The notes under the pieces are model-generated. The model was given only the letters and a program-made list of their open reading frames with translations. It was not told the DNA's origin and ran no database searches. 64,000 nt of DNA, from contig NC_052132.2 in assembly GCF_016086655.4 (NCBI RefSeq), positions 7,442,805-7,506,804 of the forward strand, written 5' to 3'. Position numbers and translations under genes: made by a program. The DNA is from Lepeophtheirus salmonis (Eukaryota > Arthropoda > Copepoda > Siphonostomatoida > Caligidae). Shown here piece by piece: positions 37,000 to 49,599 of the stretch. Numbering within the stretch: the stretch's first letter is position 1; every line of letters starts with the position of its first letter.

Positions 37000-39190
37000 A
37001 ATATATATATATGTAGTCCAACACCCAATGCGGAAGATTCGTTTGTTTTTCGTGCAAGTGCCAAAATAGATATACGTAAATAAACAAGTTATATCCTTCG
37101 ATTTCTGCGTTAAAAAAACTATCTTCAATTCACGAGGTCATCATCATTTTTTTTACTTTTAATTGAAGGACCCTTATTTGTTAGGTGTTAATAAAATTCC
37201 AATGATGGAGATTCATACTAGAAAGACATGACATTTTCAATTCAATCAATGCGTTAATATAAGACTCCATTTTTTAAATGTTTGTTTTATGCAAAAAAAA
37301 AAAATGAAAATAATAATAATTATCAACACTGTAGGAGTTTATCTTTAGTTATTTTTGAAAGAAGTCCTACCTACATATTATCCATGTTTATGCATATAAT
37401 TTAATACTTAGGTAATACTAAAAACCATTCTAATGAAAACAAGGAATAAAAACTTTTAATAATCTTAAATCAATGTCAACATTTGATGTTCATAAAAAGT
37501 TGGTAAAATAAGATTTTAATATTACTTTAAATGTACAACTGTAGTGAGTGAACACAAAAAAAAATTGAACAATTATAAAAAATAGAAGAAAATCCCAATT
37601 AATTTTTTTACACTATAAATAGAGTGCGCAAGCTATTTGTAGAGAGAAAGTTTTGTCTCTTGCCAGTTATCCGAATAAAACAATAAAACCAGATTCAGAA
37701 AGCTCCATGTATTTTCATTTATTTTATTAAAATAACCTCGAGCCTCAATTACAGTTTCTAAAGGAGCCCAAAAGTGTGAGAAGACCTTAACTCCCTTTGT
37801 CAATCCGGAAATTCATTCCAGATCCGACTGATAAATTTGTATTTGGTGTTGAAAGGGATTCGGTTGGTTTGTTGTTCTATCGCACCCCACAAAAAAAATC
37901 CATCCTATTCAGATCCAACGAGTTCGTAGACAAAAAAAACCGGCAAGATGAAGTCGTCAAAATTGTTAAGAAGCAACTTGAAACTTTTTTTTTTAAGGAG
38001 TGGCAGAGAGACAAATCTTGCAGCCACCACATAAAAGGCCTCCCATTGCAACCATGTCTATCCAATGTTTCACATTTGTTGTTTATTTAATTTTTAATTG
38101 TCATGTTATCGCTCTTACCAAGGAGGGCTCTTTGCCTTTTCCAAATATCTGGGACAACAAATTTGTAAATTGATTGAATTTTTTTCCTTCTGGTGCAAGT
38201 ATGAACAAGCTATCTAAAAAACATAAATAAGCAGCCTAAATGGCTTTGTTTGCCCAAGAGAGTGCACCAAGGTGTTGGCATAGATATCTTGTACACCCTA
38301 TACATATATCTTTAGCCACAAGGTAGTTTCCTGAAATAAACATCCGTAGAATTTTCACGAACACAATATATTATTTTTAAATTAGAAGTGGGTATATGTG
38401 GCTGTTATTTTGACCCGATTAACAACTCAACTCAAGTGGACTCAGCACTTATTGAAAAAAATTACATTGGTCTCGCACTTGTATTGAATATTGGAAGATT
38501 AACCTTAATGATTAGGGGGGGAGGGAGGATTCATTTATGTATATTTCAGACCCATCAATAACCTAATTATTTTCTATATATATGTAGGTAGATACATAGA
38601 CTTGACTTGCCTTTGAGATAGGATGAACATTTATGTGTCCAGACATAAATGTATTCCAATATAAAAAGTCAAAGATGAGACGGTATCGGAGAGATAAATT
38701 GATATTGATTAAGTTTAAAATTTATCAAAGTGATTAATTGAATCATTGTCGAAGTGGTGAGTCGACTCCAAACCATTTCCCCAGGATTAGAGACATATTG
38801 GTCCCAATGTTTTGAAGTACCGTCCTAATTTTTAAGTGTACCTACATATTAATCCACAATAAAGTACAATAAAGACACTAAAGATTTTACTGAACGAATT
38901 CAATAAGTTGATTAAGGTATGTAATTTAAATTAATACTTTGTCTTACGATAAGAGTCCAATCTTTGAGGAAATTAGCGACCAAATTGACGTTAAATGGTC
39001 ATCCAGTGCCCCACGAGACTTTCTGCAAGCACATGAGGAATCGCTAAAGCATTTGCCGTACAGGCCTCAAATGCAGCCGAAACTCACAGAGATTCAGACA
39101 ATAAAAACGACTTATTTTTTGTCATGAGAGGAAAAATTAGTCAATAAATGACTGTAAAATAGTTATTTTCTCTGAAAAGTCCATGTTTGA
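37000..39190. other. Stretch with two unassigned open frames and no recognised gene
   Basis: Two + strand open stretches have less AT-rich, protein-like composition: 37797-38090 (97 codons, no ATG start, containing PDPTDKFVFGVERDS) and 38939-39127 (62 codons, no ATG start, containing DVKWSSSAPRDFLQAHEES). I do not recognise either. Transposon remnants are the likeliest source. The rest is AT-rich. Confidence 0.3.
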
Positions 39191-39279
39191 ACTGTTTAAC
39201 CATCCCAATCGTACAACTGATTGCATTAAGGCTCGGTTCATTTTATATCTCGACGATAAACTGTGACATCTTCATACTA

Positions 39280-39680
39280 TGTGACAACATAATCAGAAAG
39301 TGTTTTCTCAACTGCGACATAAAGGAGCCGAGAAAACAGATCGGTCTGACGCGGAAAATGTTATAAGACATGTCAAGAGCAAGTTTCCAGCAAGAAGTAG
39401 CTTCTGCTCATAGCTCCAACGTGGCTCAAGTATGGCTTCAGGCTAATTTGGACTCATTTTGGGCAAAGAGTACATAGCTTAGCAGCAGTCTGGACTTGTT
39501 TTCGATAGAAAATCTATGAGGCATTGTCCAAAATAAGATTAATAAATTACTGCCTGCAACCAATGCACATACTCTCGTCCAAAATATAAAATTTGCCTGG
39601 TTGTATTAAAAAATCCCTACAACTTAAGGGGCGATATATTGGGATATGAAATTATACCATGATGCTGAGTTAGCTTTAAT
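39280..39680 (+). pseudogene. Decayed Tc1/mariner transposase fragment
   Basis: The frame near 39405-39600 reads AHSSNVAQVWLQANLDSFWA, then a SSSLDLFSIENL segment in place of S-P-D-L-N-P-x-x-x, then GIVQNKINKLL and THTLV-like residues. The order fits the second and third catalytic regions of a Tc1-type transposase with the key Asp residues changed or lost. Confidence 0.5.
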
Positions 39681-40708
39681 TCATGCTTGTTTAAAATATC
39701 AGACATCAATTTCCTGACATATTCACTGTAAATGAAGTAAAAAAGTTATTCAGGATTTTTTACTTCTCTTGATTTTCTTTTATATTGACACACCACATAT
39801 AACAAAACAAGAATAATCTAATACTGCCGATAAAATCCTAGTTACATTGAATATTTTAGGTATTTGCTTTGCTTAAACGTAGACATTTTCAAAATTGTAG
39901 TACCCACTATTTCAAGGGTAATTAATTATATGGATTTGAAAGGGTTATTGTTTGAGAAATGCAACCTAGAATAATCATTCTTGATATTATACTTCCTATA
40001 TGTGAGACCATTAATATGTCTACTATTACACTATCCTCAATAAATTTACAAAATAAATAAATCATTAGAAGAAAAAGACATGACATGAAAAGCTAAATTG
40101 CAAATCATGATGCTGCTATTGTTTCAAACATTTTTTATTTTTTTTAAATCAAAAGATTTGTTACTATACCCCAGTATAAATCATACTAATAAGGAGAGGT
40201 CTTCCAAGATCTATTATGTACATAGCTATAAATATAAGTGAATCAAAATATCAATAATAAAGATGGCAATAATTAAAACACAAACTGCAGCAAAAAATGA
40301 GAAACGAGTTTATATTAGTTTCAAAAGAAGAAGTCAATTATTATTATATATCTGGCTCTTATTGTCAATGACAAACTCATTCTATTTAAAAAAAAAGGAG
40401 ATGTAGGAAGTGAAAAGTGGGCGTGTACACCACCTATATAATCGAATAAACATACTCTTATTTCTCTATAGAGTAAATGTTTGTCAACAATTTATGAGAA
40501 AAAACCAGTTTCTGTGTTTGTCATCCCTTTTCCCTAAATATACTGGAATATCCATACCTACGTATATATATATTTATTTCTTAACTCTAGAAAAGTTTTG
40601 AAAAGTTTTTTTTCTTTTTTTTTTTTACAATTTAAAAATAATATTTTTTTTAACTAAAAAATATCTTTTGTTCCCCCTTCACTTTTTTGTAGGAATGTCT
40701 ATATAATA

Positions 40709-41159
40709 CCAGGGTGCCCTGAAAAGTGTTTGATCTCATTGTGAAGATGGAAACACTCGCAAATAAAAGCTAGTTACTGTTGTCTAAGCTGTTGACAGTT
40801 ACTCACCAAAGTTTCGGCCATTTCGGACAAACAGTTATTTCGTAACTGTCGTTGGAATGTGTTGATGTGAGTTGTTTTTTTGTGAAATTGGACAAAAATT
40901 GAGTATAGGGCTGCCATTAAATATTCATTTTAAAAATGTCATCTTTAAATATATTCAAACAATAATAGATATGAAATGACTCATTGCTTAGAAATTTGAC
41001 GCCTCTAAGTCAATCCAACTCGGAGTAATTCAGCCAAAAAGTGCATCGTGAACAATTATTTTACAGAGTTGCAAGGAGACTATTTTGGAGAATAAAAAAT
41101 CAGATAAAATATCTTGTATTTTTGTTTTGTTAGCTCGGAAACTTTTCAGAACACGCTTG
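40709..41159 (+). mobile_element. Internally deleted mariner with inverted repeats, copy D
   Basis: It starts CCAGGGTGCCCTGAAAAGTG after TA (40707-40708) and ends ...GAAACTTTTCAGAACACGCTTG before TA (41160-41161). It matches the reverse complement of copy C along nearly its whole length, including CGCAAATAAAAGCTAG, GTTAACAGTTACTCAC-like and GAACAATTATTTT blocks. At 451 bp, both copies lack the same central transposase part, so they may descend from one deleted founder. Confidence 0.75.
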
Positions 41160-41209
41160 TATAGCATCTATGATAGAATGGAAGAAGATTTTTTTAGTAA
41201 TTTTGCCCA

Positions 41210-41420
41210 CTCATAAAGATTTTATGTGGTATGGAGATCCAGAGACTGGCTAGAGCCACTTTATCACCTTTATGTGCTTCTTCTTGAGCTACTCCTCTTG
41301 TATCTTCCTCCTATTTTTTTGGCCATTGTCGAGCAGGATGACACCTCACCGACTAGTTCCTTATTTATTCGGTCCAGTCATTCTTAGAACCACGCTTATC
41401 GGTCCTTAAAAATGTTCCTA
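41210..41420 (-). pseudogene. Possible mariner catalytic-domain fragment
   Basis: The minus strand reads VILLDNGQKNRRKIQEE, stop, LKKKHIKVIKWL, then PVSGSPYHIKSL, which parallels H-D-N-A-x-x-H...L...W-P-P-Y-S-P-D-x-x-P of mariner. Similarity is weak and broken. Confidence 0.35.
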
Positions 41421-42259
41421 CAAAATGTCGACGGTTTATTAAGCCTAATAAAATATATGATGTATGTAATCATTATACATATCTTGCAGAAAATATCCCT
41501 CTTATCTTAATAAAGCAATATAACAAAGACATACTATATTTTTACACAGTTATATAATTTATTCTAATATACATAATACAATAATTAAAAAGAGGAAAAA
41601 CAGAATAAATGACGTCACAAGGAATCGATTTTTACCTTCTTTAAGGAATAGCAAGTGAGGTTGGACTTGATGGATAGTTATATCTCCACCTATGCTTGAC
41701 GGTGATGTGGGCGTTTTTGGGTTTTATGCACCGTTCCTTTTTTTTCCAAATACTTTTTTTTGTTTTTGAAATGCATTTCACTGTTAAAATAAATTTACCA
41801 TTCAAGTTATTTACGGAAAACTTACAAAATCACCAATGGATCAAATACTTCGAAAAATTCACTCCATATCTATACAGAGTGAAGTTTGTGTTTAATTCCA
41901 ATCTCTTACGACTGTTTGTAGCTGATCAAGTAAAACATCATGACAGCTAAAAAAGGTACACAATTATTTTCAGTTTATTTTAATTTGACAAACCGTTAAG
42001 TCATATTTTATACAATTATGTATATTCTCCTCTTCAGATAACTAAAAAGTAACTAAGTGAAAGACCATGCTAGGCTTGGGCAGTACTGCCAGTTATATTT
42101 TACAACGGTTTTTGTATTAATCCTATTTACCGGACTTGTTTTAATATATTTAATAAAAAAAAATGTTAATTAGAACACGGATTAACAAATGTCAATAAAT
42201 CAGTCCTTTGGTAATCGGCAAAATTACTAATCGTTGCAACCCTAATATTTAATATATAT

Positions 42260-43490
42260 TTTTTTTTACAGATATTGTATGATAAATAAATTAAGACATA
42301 TTTTATTGGTCCATTTGTTGGAGAAACAGATAAAAATAATTCTTTTCAAATGTGAGAATATCGATGAAATTAAAAAAAAAATTATTTATTATCCAAAATA
42401 AAAATATTTTCATTCTCTTTCCATATGTTTCTAAGAACTATAAACATAAAATGTTAAAAAGTCTTTCTCAGCCTTTTTTTTTGATCAATTTAAAATTATA
42501 GGGTTGTTTTTTTTTTTTTTTTTATTCTAACTTTCCGATTAGGATTTTAAATTTACTGATGGACATTGTTATGTTTAGATCGATCCGATAATGATGACAA
42601 CTCATTTTTATATTATATTATTTACTAATAACCAATACATTATGTACGTAGCGTCATGTTAAACCCGATATTAATAATGACTCTTCACTCAAGTACCTTG
42701 TGTTAGAGAGAGCAACGTTCCAAAGAGTTCATTGAAGTACTTGAACCCCAATCCTTTTTTCCGACTTTGATATAAGGATAGGGCGGATTTTCATTTTACC
42801 AGATCCGAAACGGTTCGGATCTTTAAACGTAAATGATCGGGTTCCCAAACTTTCGTATGCAGATCTGAAACACATATTAGACGGATAATTATCTCGAATT
42901 TTATTTTAATTTCTACCAAAGTGGGTACCTTAATAAAATAGAATCCGGATTAAAGTTACATTTTTACTGATTCTGAACAAGGGATAATCCAATTTTATTA
43001 TTAAAAATATTTATATAATAACATTTGACTTTATCTGACAACTTTTCCTCCGAAGAGAAACAGGTGAAATATCCAAAATTTGTTGGTATTTTTCCCATTC
43101 TTCCAACTATAGAAATATTATTAAATAATAGTTGATAATTGTTCACAATTTAATAAGAACTCATTAAAATCTAATCAATCAGTATTACGAACACTGAAAA
43201 GTGGTAAAGAAGAACATCAACAGCTGAAAACAAAACACATTGTAAATTCTTGTATAAATAAAGTAACACAGTGTGGAAAACAACGGGCACCGCAATACTT
43301 TGTTAATTCAAAAAAATAAACAGTGTATTTTTCAATCAGCTGTTGATGTATATGCTTCTTTTCTCCTAATCAATGTTTTGAACGTGATTAAATTAATTAT
43401 AAACAGCTTCTGTTAAGTTATTAGCCAATTCTTCACAAATATGAAATAATTATTCAATAATTTGGAATAATTGGCTAACTACCAACTGAT
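42260..43490. other. AT-rich stretch, no gene recognised
   Basis: No feature was supported. A hAT-like end (TAGGGTTGCAACGATTAGTA, reverse of 42228-42247) lies just before it, without a matching left end or target duplication. Confidence 0.35.
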
Positions 43491-43499
43491 TTTGGGCAT

Positions 43500-43600
43500 G
43501 TTTTCTGTTACTTTTCAGAGAAATGGTTGTGGAGTACAGTAAAAGGAACAACGTGTGCTATGCAATTCTTTATGTAGATGTCGCTTCAAGCATTAGTCAG
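43500..43600. repeat. Dispersed repeat fragment (group 7.0/26.3/26.9/43.5 kb)
   Basis: AGAGAAATGGTTGTGGAGTA + CAGTAAAAGGAACAACGTG is a diverged copy of the 6960-7000 block. Confidence 0.35.
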
Positions 43601-44104
43601 GATATATAAAGATGCTACATTCAATATAAATAACATCTTTTTTAAACTAGGATTAAGCTATACATACGTATACTAAAAGCTTTATAAGATCGAAAAAATC
43701 CATCAGATATTTTTTTAAACGCACGATTACCTGAAGCCAGTTCGGTTCTTGAATCTTTTCAGGTAAAACAAGTTTGTTTATAGCGTGCCAGTAAACTTTG
43801 GATTGGGTCCACGACCCAATATGAGGTGACTTCTTTTATAATGTATATTTTATTTGTTAATAACTGTTTTTTTGTTTTTTAAAGCTGCTATTATTGTTCT
43901 GTTATTAAGGATCTAAGGATATAGTTATCGCCTGTGCGTGAAAGACGAAGAATACCCCGAATGATTTATTTGGGAGTTATTACTGTAAGTCCTTGTTTGA
44001 CTCAAAATCGAATTGAGGATCAATATGGCGGTAATTCCTGACAATGTGCTCTCTTGATATAGGTTAGGAAGTATATTTAGTTCCTTCCTTTGAAATGTTA
44101 TGAG

Positions 44105-44462
44105 TAGTGATGTCCAAATAATGCATAAAATATTTAATGAAACACGGTATAAAATCAAAGTGTTTTCCAGTAGAGTTATATATTGGTAATGAAAAGAAAA
44201 ATGGATACACTTAATATGTATAGAGAAAAAATGGACTGTAAAATCCTGAAAAGCCTTGGCGGCAAGATGGATAGAATAAACGGGGGTGGGGAACCTAAGA
44301 GAGAAAGAACTATATTTTGGACGTAAAAACTTAAAGAGTTTGTAATGAAGGCTGTTACAATGGAACAATTGCAGTAATACACATTTTTACATATATACAA
44401 ATAAATGTAAATGAAGGGGAAAAATGCAAATAAATCTTATTTACATAGTTTGGGCATCACTA
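44105..44462. mobile_element. hAT-type miniature element (358 bp) with 8-bp target duplication
   Basis: The left end TAGTGATGTCCAAATAATG and the reverse complement of the right end TAGTGATGCCCAAACTATG agree at 16 of 19 bases and fit the hAT terminal consensus Y-A-R-N-G. Flanks are GTTATGAG (44097-44104) and GTCATGAC (44463-44470), 6 of 8 identical. No transposase is inside; minus-strand ORFs across it are not protein-like. Confidence 0.65.
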
Positions 44463-44474
44463 GTCATGACTGCA

Positions 44475-45900
44475 AAACTACTCTCCTCTAAAACATTTTT
44501 TTTTAGTTTTTTCATTAATTTAATCATCACAGTGTAAGAATAAAATACTACACACACATACAACAGGCATAAAATGATGTTATAGACACAAAATATGATT
44601 TCAACATTCATAGAAGATTGCAAAAAAAAAAAAAAAATTACCTATAATATAAAATGAAAGATACATCCACAATGACAAAATATATCACTTTAACAAAAAA
44701 GAAAAACACACAAAAGATGGCAAGAAGGAGTATCAACCAGACTTTTTATTCTTAATAAGTTGTACAAACTTATAGTGCCACATAATTTAAAATTCTTAAT
44801 TCGCTGTCCATAATATCATTGAGACATTCTTCAAATAGTTCGGGTTATTAGTGTTTTGTCGATCCATATAGGACTAAAAATTGCAGTTGGATCCACCTTA
44901 TTACTCCGTCTCTTAACTTTATTACTTCTTTTTATCCTCAGTTCTAGTACAAACCGTCTGAAAACCCGACGTTTATAAGGATCTGTCTCAAGGACTAATA
45001 TGAACAATCTAAAGACTTGACTTGATTTAATATATAATGACCTATCATAACACTAAGGATTACTATTTTGGGGTGTTTAAGCATATCTGCATATTTTCTA
45101 CAACTCTGGTAATATGTTAAGAAATACTTCATTGCATTAGGCTAGAGATAATAATAAAATGCAATGATGATTATTTTATTCATGCTAAAGCCAAAACTCT
45201 ATCAGCCATATATTTCATTTCTTCACACCCTTAATGAACCAATTTATTTTATCATATACATACATACATTTTGTGAAAGTGTATTTGTACTATTTATATT
45301 CTAATCTATTTAAGTGTCTTCATATATTTTCGTGTCACTTCTTTTCAAATCTCTGAAGGACATTAACAAAATGAAAAATTGATTATCTGATGCAGTTTTT
45401 GTATCCATATACATAAATGATATAATACATAATGTTACGGGCAATGAGCTAAATGACCGGGTAATCTATAAAACTTCCAATACTTTGGTCAATGGTCACT
45501 TTAACTTCATGTACATTGTCAGGTATGATGATTGCGAGAAAATTTGATAATTAAACAACTCATTACAAGCAATTTGATCATAAGGATTAGATTAAGATAC
45601 AATCTCATTGCATGCAACATGATAATCTGGAGCAGGTATGTCAACCATGTGGATTTTTAAAGAAAATTAATGCTAAAAGGTTATGTGGACCGTTCAAATA
45701 TTTCAAGAGACAATATGGACTATTATATTAAATGGTTAGACATCCCTAATCTAGTACATTTGTATTTAAATATATATTAAATCAGACAATAAATCTATAG
45801 TACTATAAAATATTGTCATAAGAGACTCCATTATATTTAGCAAAATATATCTCGGCCAACAGGTTTAGCAGGTCGATCAAAACATATCACCACCATTATC
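44475..45900. other. AT-rich stretch, no gene recognised
   Basis: Only short ORFs were seen. A slightly richer patch at 44850-45000 has no recognised motif. Confidence 0.4.
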
Positions 45901-45929
45901 CTGAGTGTCAAAGACCCCTTTGAATATAT

Positions 45930-46090
45930 TATGATACACCCCAGCCTACGAATTACACTATTTAACCGCTTGTCCACAAGAGGGATCCAAATCTATCATC
46001 CCCGCTATCCTGAGTACCAAGGACTCCTTCTAATATCCTATAATAAACTCCGGCCCATGCAGTGCAAGTGAACTTGTGCATGAAAATCCC
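45930..46090. repeat. Dispersed repeat (pair with 31330-31560)
   Basis: See the paired copy. Within this copy the phrase TATCCTGAGT occurs twice (about 45897-45906 and 46003-46012), suggesting an internal duplication of about 106 bp. Confidence 0.5.
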
Positions 46091-46144
46091 CATTACTCAC
46101 AATCTCAGGAATAATATAAGGGAGCAAATGGAGACATTCACAAT

Positions 46145-46830
46145 ATCCTTATAACACACATACCTTTAACGAGCCCACTAAGTATAATACCAAAAAAAAT
46201 CCCTTGAGTTTTGTGAATAGTGAAGGTACTTGATGATGAATGAAGCGGAAGCAGTGGCTAATGGCCCACCTTTTTGACCAGCGGTTCACTTGCACAACCC
46301 ATGGGCCAGGCTGTATAACAAAATATTGGAAGGGGTCTTTGCTACTGATGTAGTTCTCCATCATGGCATCCCGGTGCTGGCTGACAGTGGCTTTGAGGGC
46401 CTCAGTGTTGGGATGACAGACACTGACCCCTTGACATGCACCCAAAAGGTGTAGTCGAGAAAGTTGGTATTAGAGCTGTGGAGAGCCAAAAATATTTCAA
46501 AAATAGTTGAAAAAACTTATTCAAACTGATTGAAAATAGTTTTGCAACGGAGGAGATGGGTTTGTTTCAATGTGTGTATGAAAAGTGGCCTCTCCATCCT
46601 CACAAGGCTCCTTCCTCGAACTTTTTTGATAGCTGCCTGGATAATATGTTGTGAAACCACGAAATATTTGGATGGGCCCTAATGGACTTAAGGGGATTAG
46701 CCTGGGCTGCCTTTTTGACCTTTTGACTTCCACTCCAACGTTTAGATCTTTTTGAAGACGTAGACGGTGGTTAAAGTGTGCGAATGGAAATTCGTCAATC
46801 ACGTTCAAGTAACATTTTCTGGAGTTGTAC
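46145..46830 (-). pseudogene. Internally deleted Tc1/mariner transposase remnant
   Basis: The minus strand from about 46770 reads SSKRSKRWSGSQKVKKAAQA + NPLKSIRAHPNIS, then LSRQLSKKFEEGAL. This parallels the second DNA-binding helix region of the element at 60.4 kb (AFNVNPTIKMSEY, GGRSLSRIERS). It then passes to CHPNTEALKATVSQHRDAMM + ENYI near 46350-46420, a C-terminal signature. The catalytic Asp blocks between are deleted, and frames shift. The open frames at 46149-46445 and 46521-46808 are by-products of this relic. Confidence 0.55.
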
Positions 46831-46849
46831 GGTAGCTAAAGAGCGTAGT

Positions 46850-47990
46850 TTTGTCTTGTTTAGTAACTAATTGCTTATCAAAATATCAATTCATTTCAAT
46901 CGCTCAACCTTCCTTAATTATTGAATTAGTTGGGGTTTGGATTTCAATGGATCACCTGGTAAATAAATTAATTACATTTTTACTCTATCATATCAAAATG
47001 TATACATTCGATATGCAAAAAAATAAAATGCAAAAATCAATTTCTTTCATTTTATCTAATTAATTTTGACATGTTAATAAAAGAGTCCTGAATTATTTTC
47101 AAATTAAAATAAATTCTACCTAGTACATAAAATAAATAATAAATACTTTTAGATAAATATTTCAATAAGTGCATTATCAATATCAAATCTTTCCTAGAGA
47201 TGTACATTTTTTGAATGGAGATAAAATTGTATTGCTTTGAATACATATAACTTAATTACCCCGAATTAAGACTATTTTTACACGACTTGAGGTGAATTTG
47301 ATAAAATCAGTAAATAAGTGACCCAGCGTAATAAAATACTAAGAGCCATAATATTATTAAAAAAAAGATGATCATAACAGTTTGGAAGTAATAATAGATG
47401 GAAATTCCCATTTTGCAAACTGTATCACATCTTATATTTATTTAATAAATATTTAGATATCCTAAAATGTGCAAACTTTATTATATAATTTAAACCAGAT
47501 AGCACAGTTTAGTGTTGAATTTCAGATATTTGGCTTACAAAAATTTACTATTTGTTAGATATATTTTATACATTTATTAATTATATAAAAAAAATTATTA
47601 TCATTTTAAAAAGAAACTTGACAATCTAGTAACTAGTGATGTTAATGATTATAGCAAAAGTAAAACCTCCTAGTTTCAATGTTAGGGAAGATACATATTG
47701 TCATCCAAATATTAAAAGTTAAATATCTTAGTTCATATTTTTATCTAGATAGCATATTTCTGCGCGGGTCAACGATATGTCATTCAGATTTTTACCTGTA
47801 AACTCTACATCTATCTTTTTCTATCATTTCTTGAGGTAGAGAGTCCTTCAACTCTTTTCTTTTTTCCAAATTTTATCTCGAAACATTTCATTACAGCATT
47901 TGTGCCATATAGGAAATCACTACCGCACTCCTGCTCACTGCCCCATTTTTTGGGCACACTTTTTCTTATTTATTTCACTCTTGCTGAATT
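46850..47990. other. AT-rich stretch, no gene recognised
   Basis: Scanned on both strands; no coding block, inverted ends or tRNA-like fold was found. Confidence 0.45.
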
Positions 47991-47999
47991 GGGCATGAC

Positions 48000-48454
48000 T
48001 AGTGATGAAAATCAGGTGCATATTCTAGCTCGACCGTTTTTTTTTTTTTTTTTTTTGAGTTGGTGATCTGAAAAATGAATTTTCTTTTCCTACCCTGTTA
48101 TCAAAATTATTTAATTCCTCAGGACTGAACTTCCTTTTCTACTACGTACAAGCTATCATTGATACATAAGAAATCGGATTGAAAATTGAGGTTTCCTCAT
48201 TAGAAACGGAGAATAATCCTGAACATTTATGCTGAATTTTGATACTGAGTAGAATTTAGGATAGAAATTATATTAATTATTGTGAATGCTCTTGATCATT
48301 TTCTTATCTCCCTCCTCTATTGTCCAGCTGAGTGAACCTGATTTAATGAAACGTCGGGACAGCTACTCCAAAACATTCTTCAAATTTTGAAGGTTACCAT
48401 TTTGATTTTCAGTTGTTTTCTAACCATTCAAAATACACGCAATTTGCATCACTA
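48000..48454. mobile_element. hAT-type miniature element (455 bp) with 8-bp target duplication
   Basis: It begins TAGTGATGAAAATCAGGTG and ends CACGCAATTTGCATCACTA; the reverse complement of the end, TAGTGATGCAAATTGCGTG, agrees at most positions. Flanks are GGCATGAC (47992-47999) and GGCATGAT (48455-48462), 7 of 8 identical. A T22 tract lies near the left end. It shares the TAGTGATG terminus with the element at 44105-44462. Confidence 0.7.
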
Positions 48455-48469
48455 GGCATGATCGTTGTT

Positions 48470-49590
48470 AGATTATATTAATTTATGTGAAAAATGATCG
48501 AGAGTGGCCTCGTCTTGCAGCAAAATAACACAACTCATTCGATGATAATATTAAAACATATATTAATTATTTGTAAATTTAAAATAGTATTTGAAGCGCA
48601 AAAACATAAAGTAAAATGGATTATACTTTTAGTTTATTTATCTTACACCCTCAAGCTATATAATATTACACCCTCTTGCGGAAAATATATTTCTTGAATA
48701 TTTTAATTTATAAGCCTCAATAACTTCTTCTCATAATAAAAAGGTTCTGTGATTTAAAATGTGTCTTGTTTAGGGGAGAAAAAATATAACCATTAGTAAC
48801 TTTCATGGTTTTAAAATAAATTTATCTTGGAATTTTCACTCTTACAAACAAAACAGATTTGAACTAATAAAAACCTCCTTATTCTTATAAATTAGTTTTA
48901 AGATTACAATATACAAAGTTCTTAGAAATAAATTTTCCATACACGCCTGATAAATGTGGTTACCTACTTTTAGCCCACTGGAAACATCATACACTATTTC
49001 TTTTTTCTACATATGTACGCACTTTAGAATTATTTAAGAAGCCGTTTTTTGTTTTTATGTAAAATCATAATAAGATAAGACATAACTAACTTTCAATAAA
49101 GAATAAAGTTGTATTTTGCGATTGTGTTGGGTTGTCAAATTAGGCAATTTATGACAAAGTAAACTTCCTAGTATATATTTGTAAGGAGGATATCAAGTTT
49201 GAAAATAATATTGAGTAAAACGTTATTTTGATGTTGATCTAAGTACTTTTAAATATTAATTGGACATGACAGTTTACGAAAAATGATTGAAATATTGATA
49301 ACTACATCATCTATCCCATGTAACTATAAATGGATAGTGAGTACAAAAATTTTAATTTAAGATTAAGTTTATTAACTCTTTGGTAAAATCAATTTTTTTT
49401 TGCGGTCCTCTTAAATTGGTGCGTCAATAATAAAATAAAACAATTTCAAAAAAAATTAGATTGATTTTAAGATTGTAATTTGCAGTTTTATCAGTTTTCC
49501 AAAATATTTATATTTACTGTAAAGTAGTAATGGAACAATACTAATATTTTTGTGCCAGTTAAGATGTTATTTGTATTTTGAAACATGCGG
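48470..49590. other. AT-rich stretch, no gene recognised
   Basis: Nothing was recognised apart from the 67-codon ORF at 48494-48697, which lacks any motif. Confidence 0.4.
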
Positions 49591-49599
49591 TACACCTAC

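Noticed and set aside
42063..42247. Possible hAT element with ends TAGGCTTGGGCAG and TAGGGTTGCAACG
   Set aside because: The end match is only about eight bases, and the flanks GACCATGC and ATATTTAA do not match.
43925..44368. 147-codon minus-strand ORF, the second longest in the window
   Set aside because: It has no recognisable motif and crosses the boundary of the hAT-type element at 44105, so it is a chance frame.
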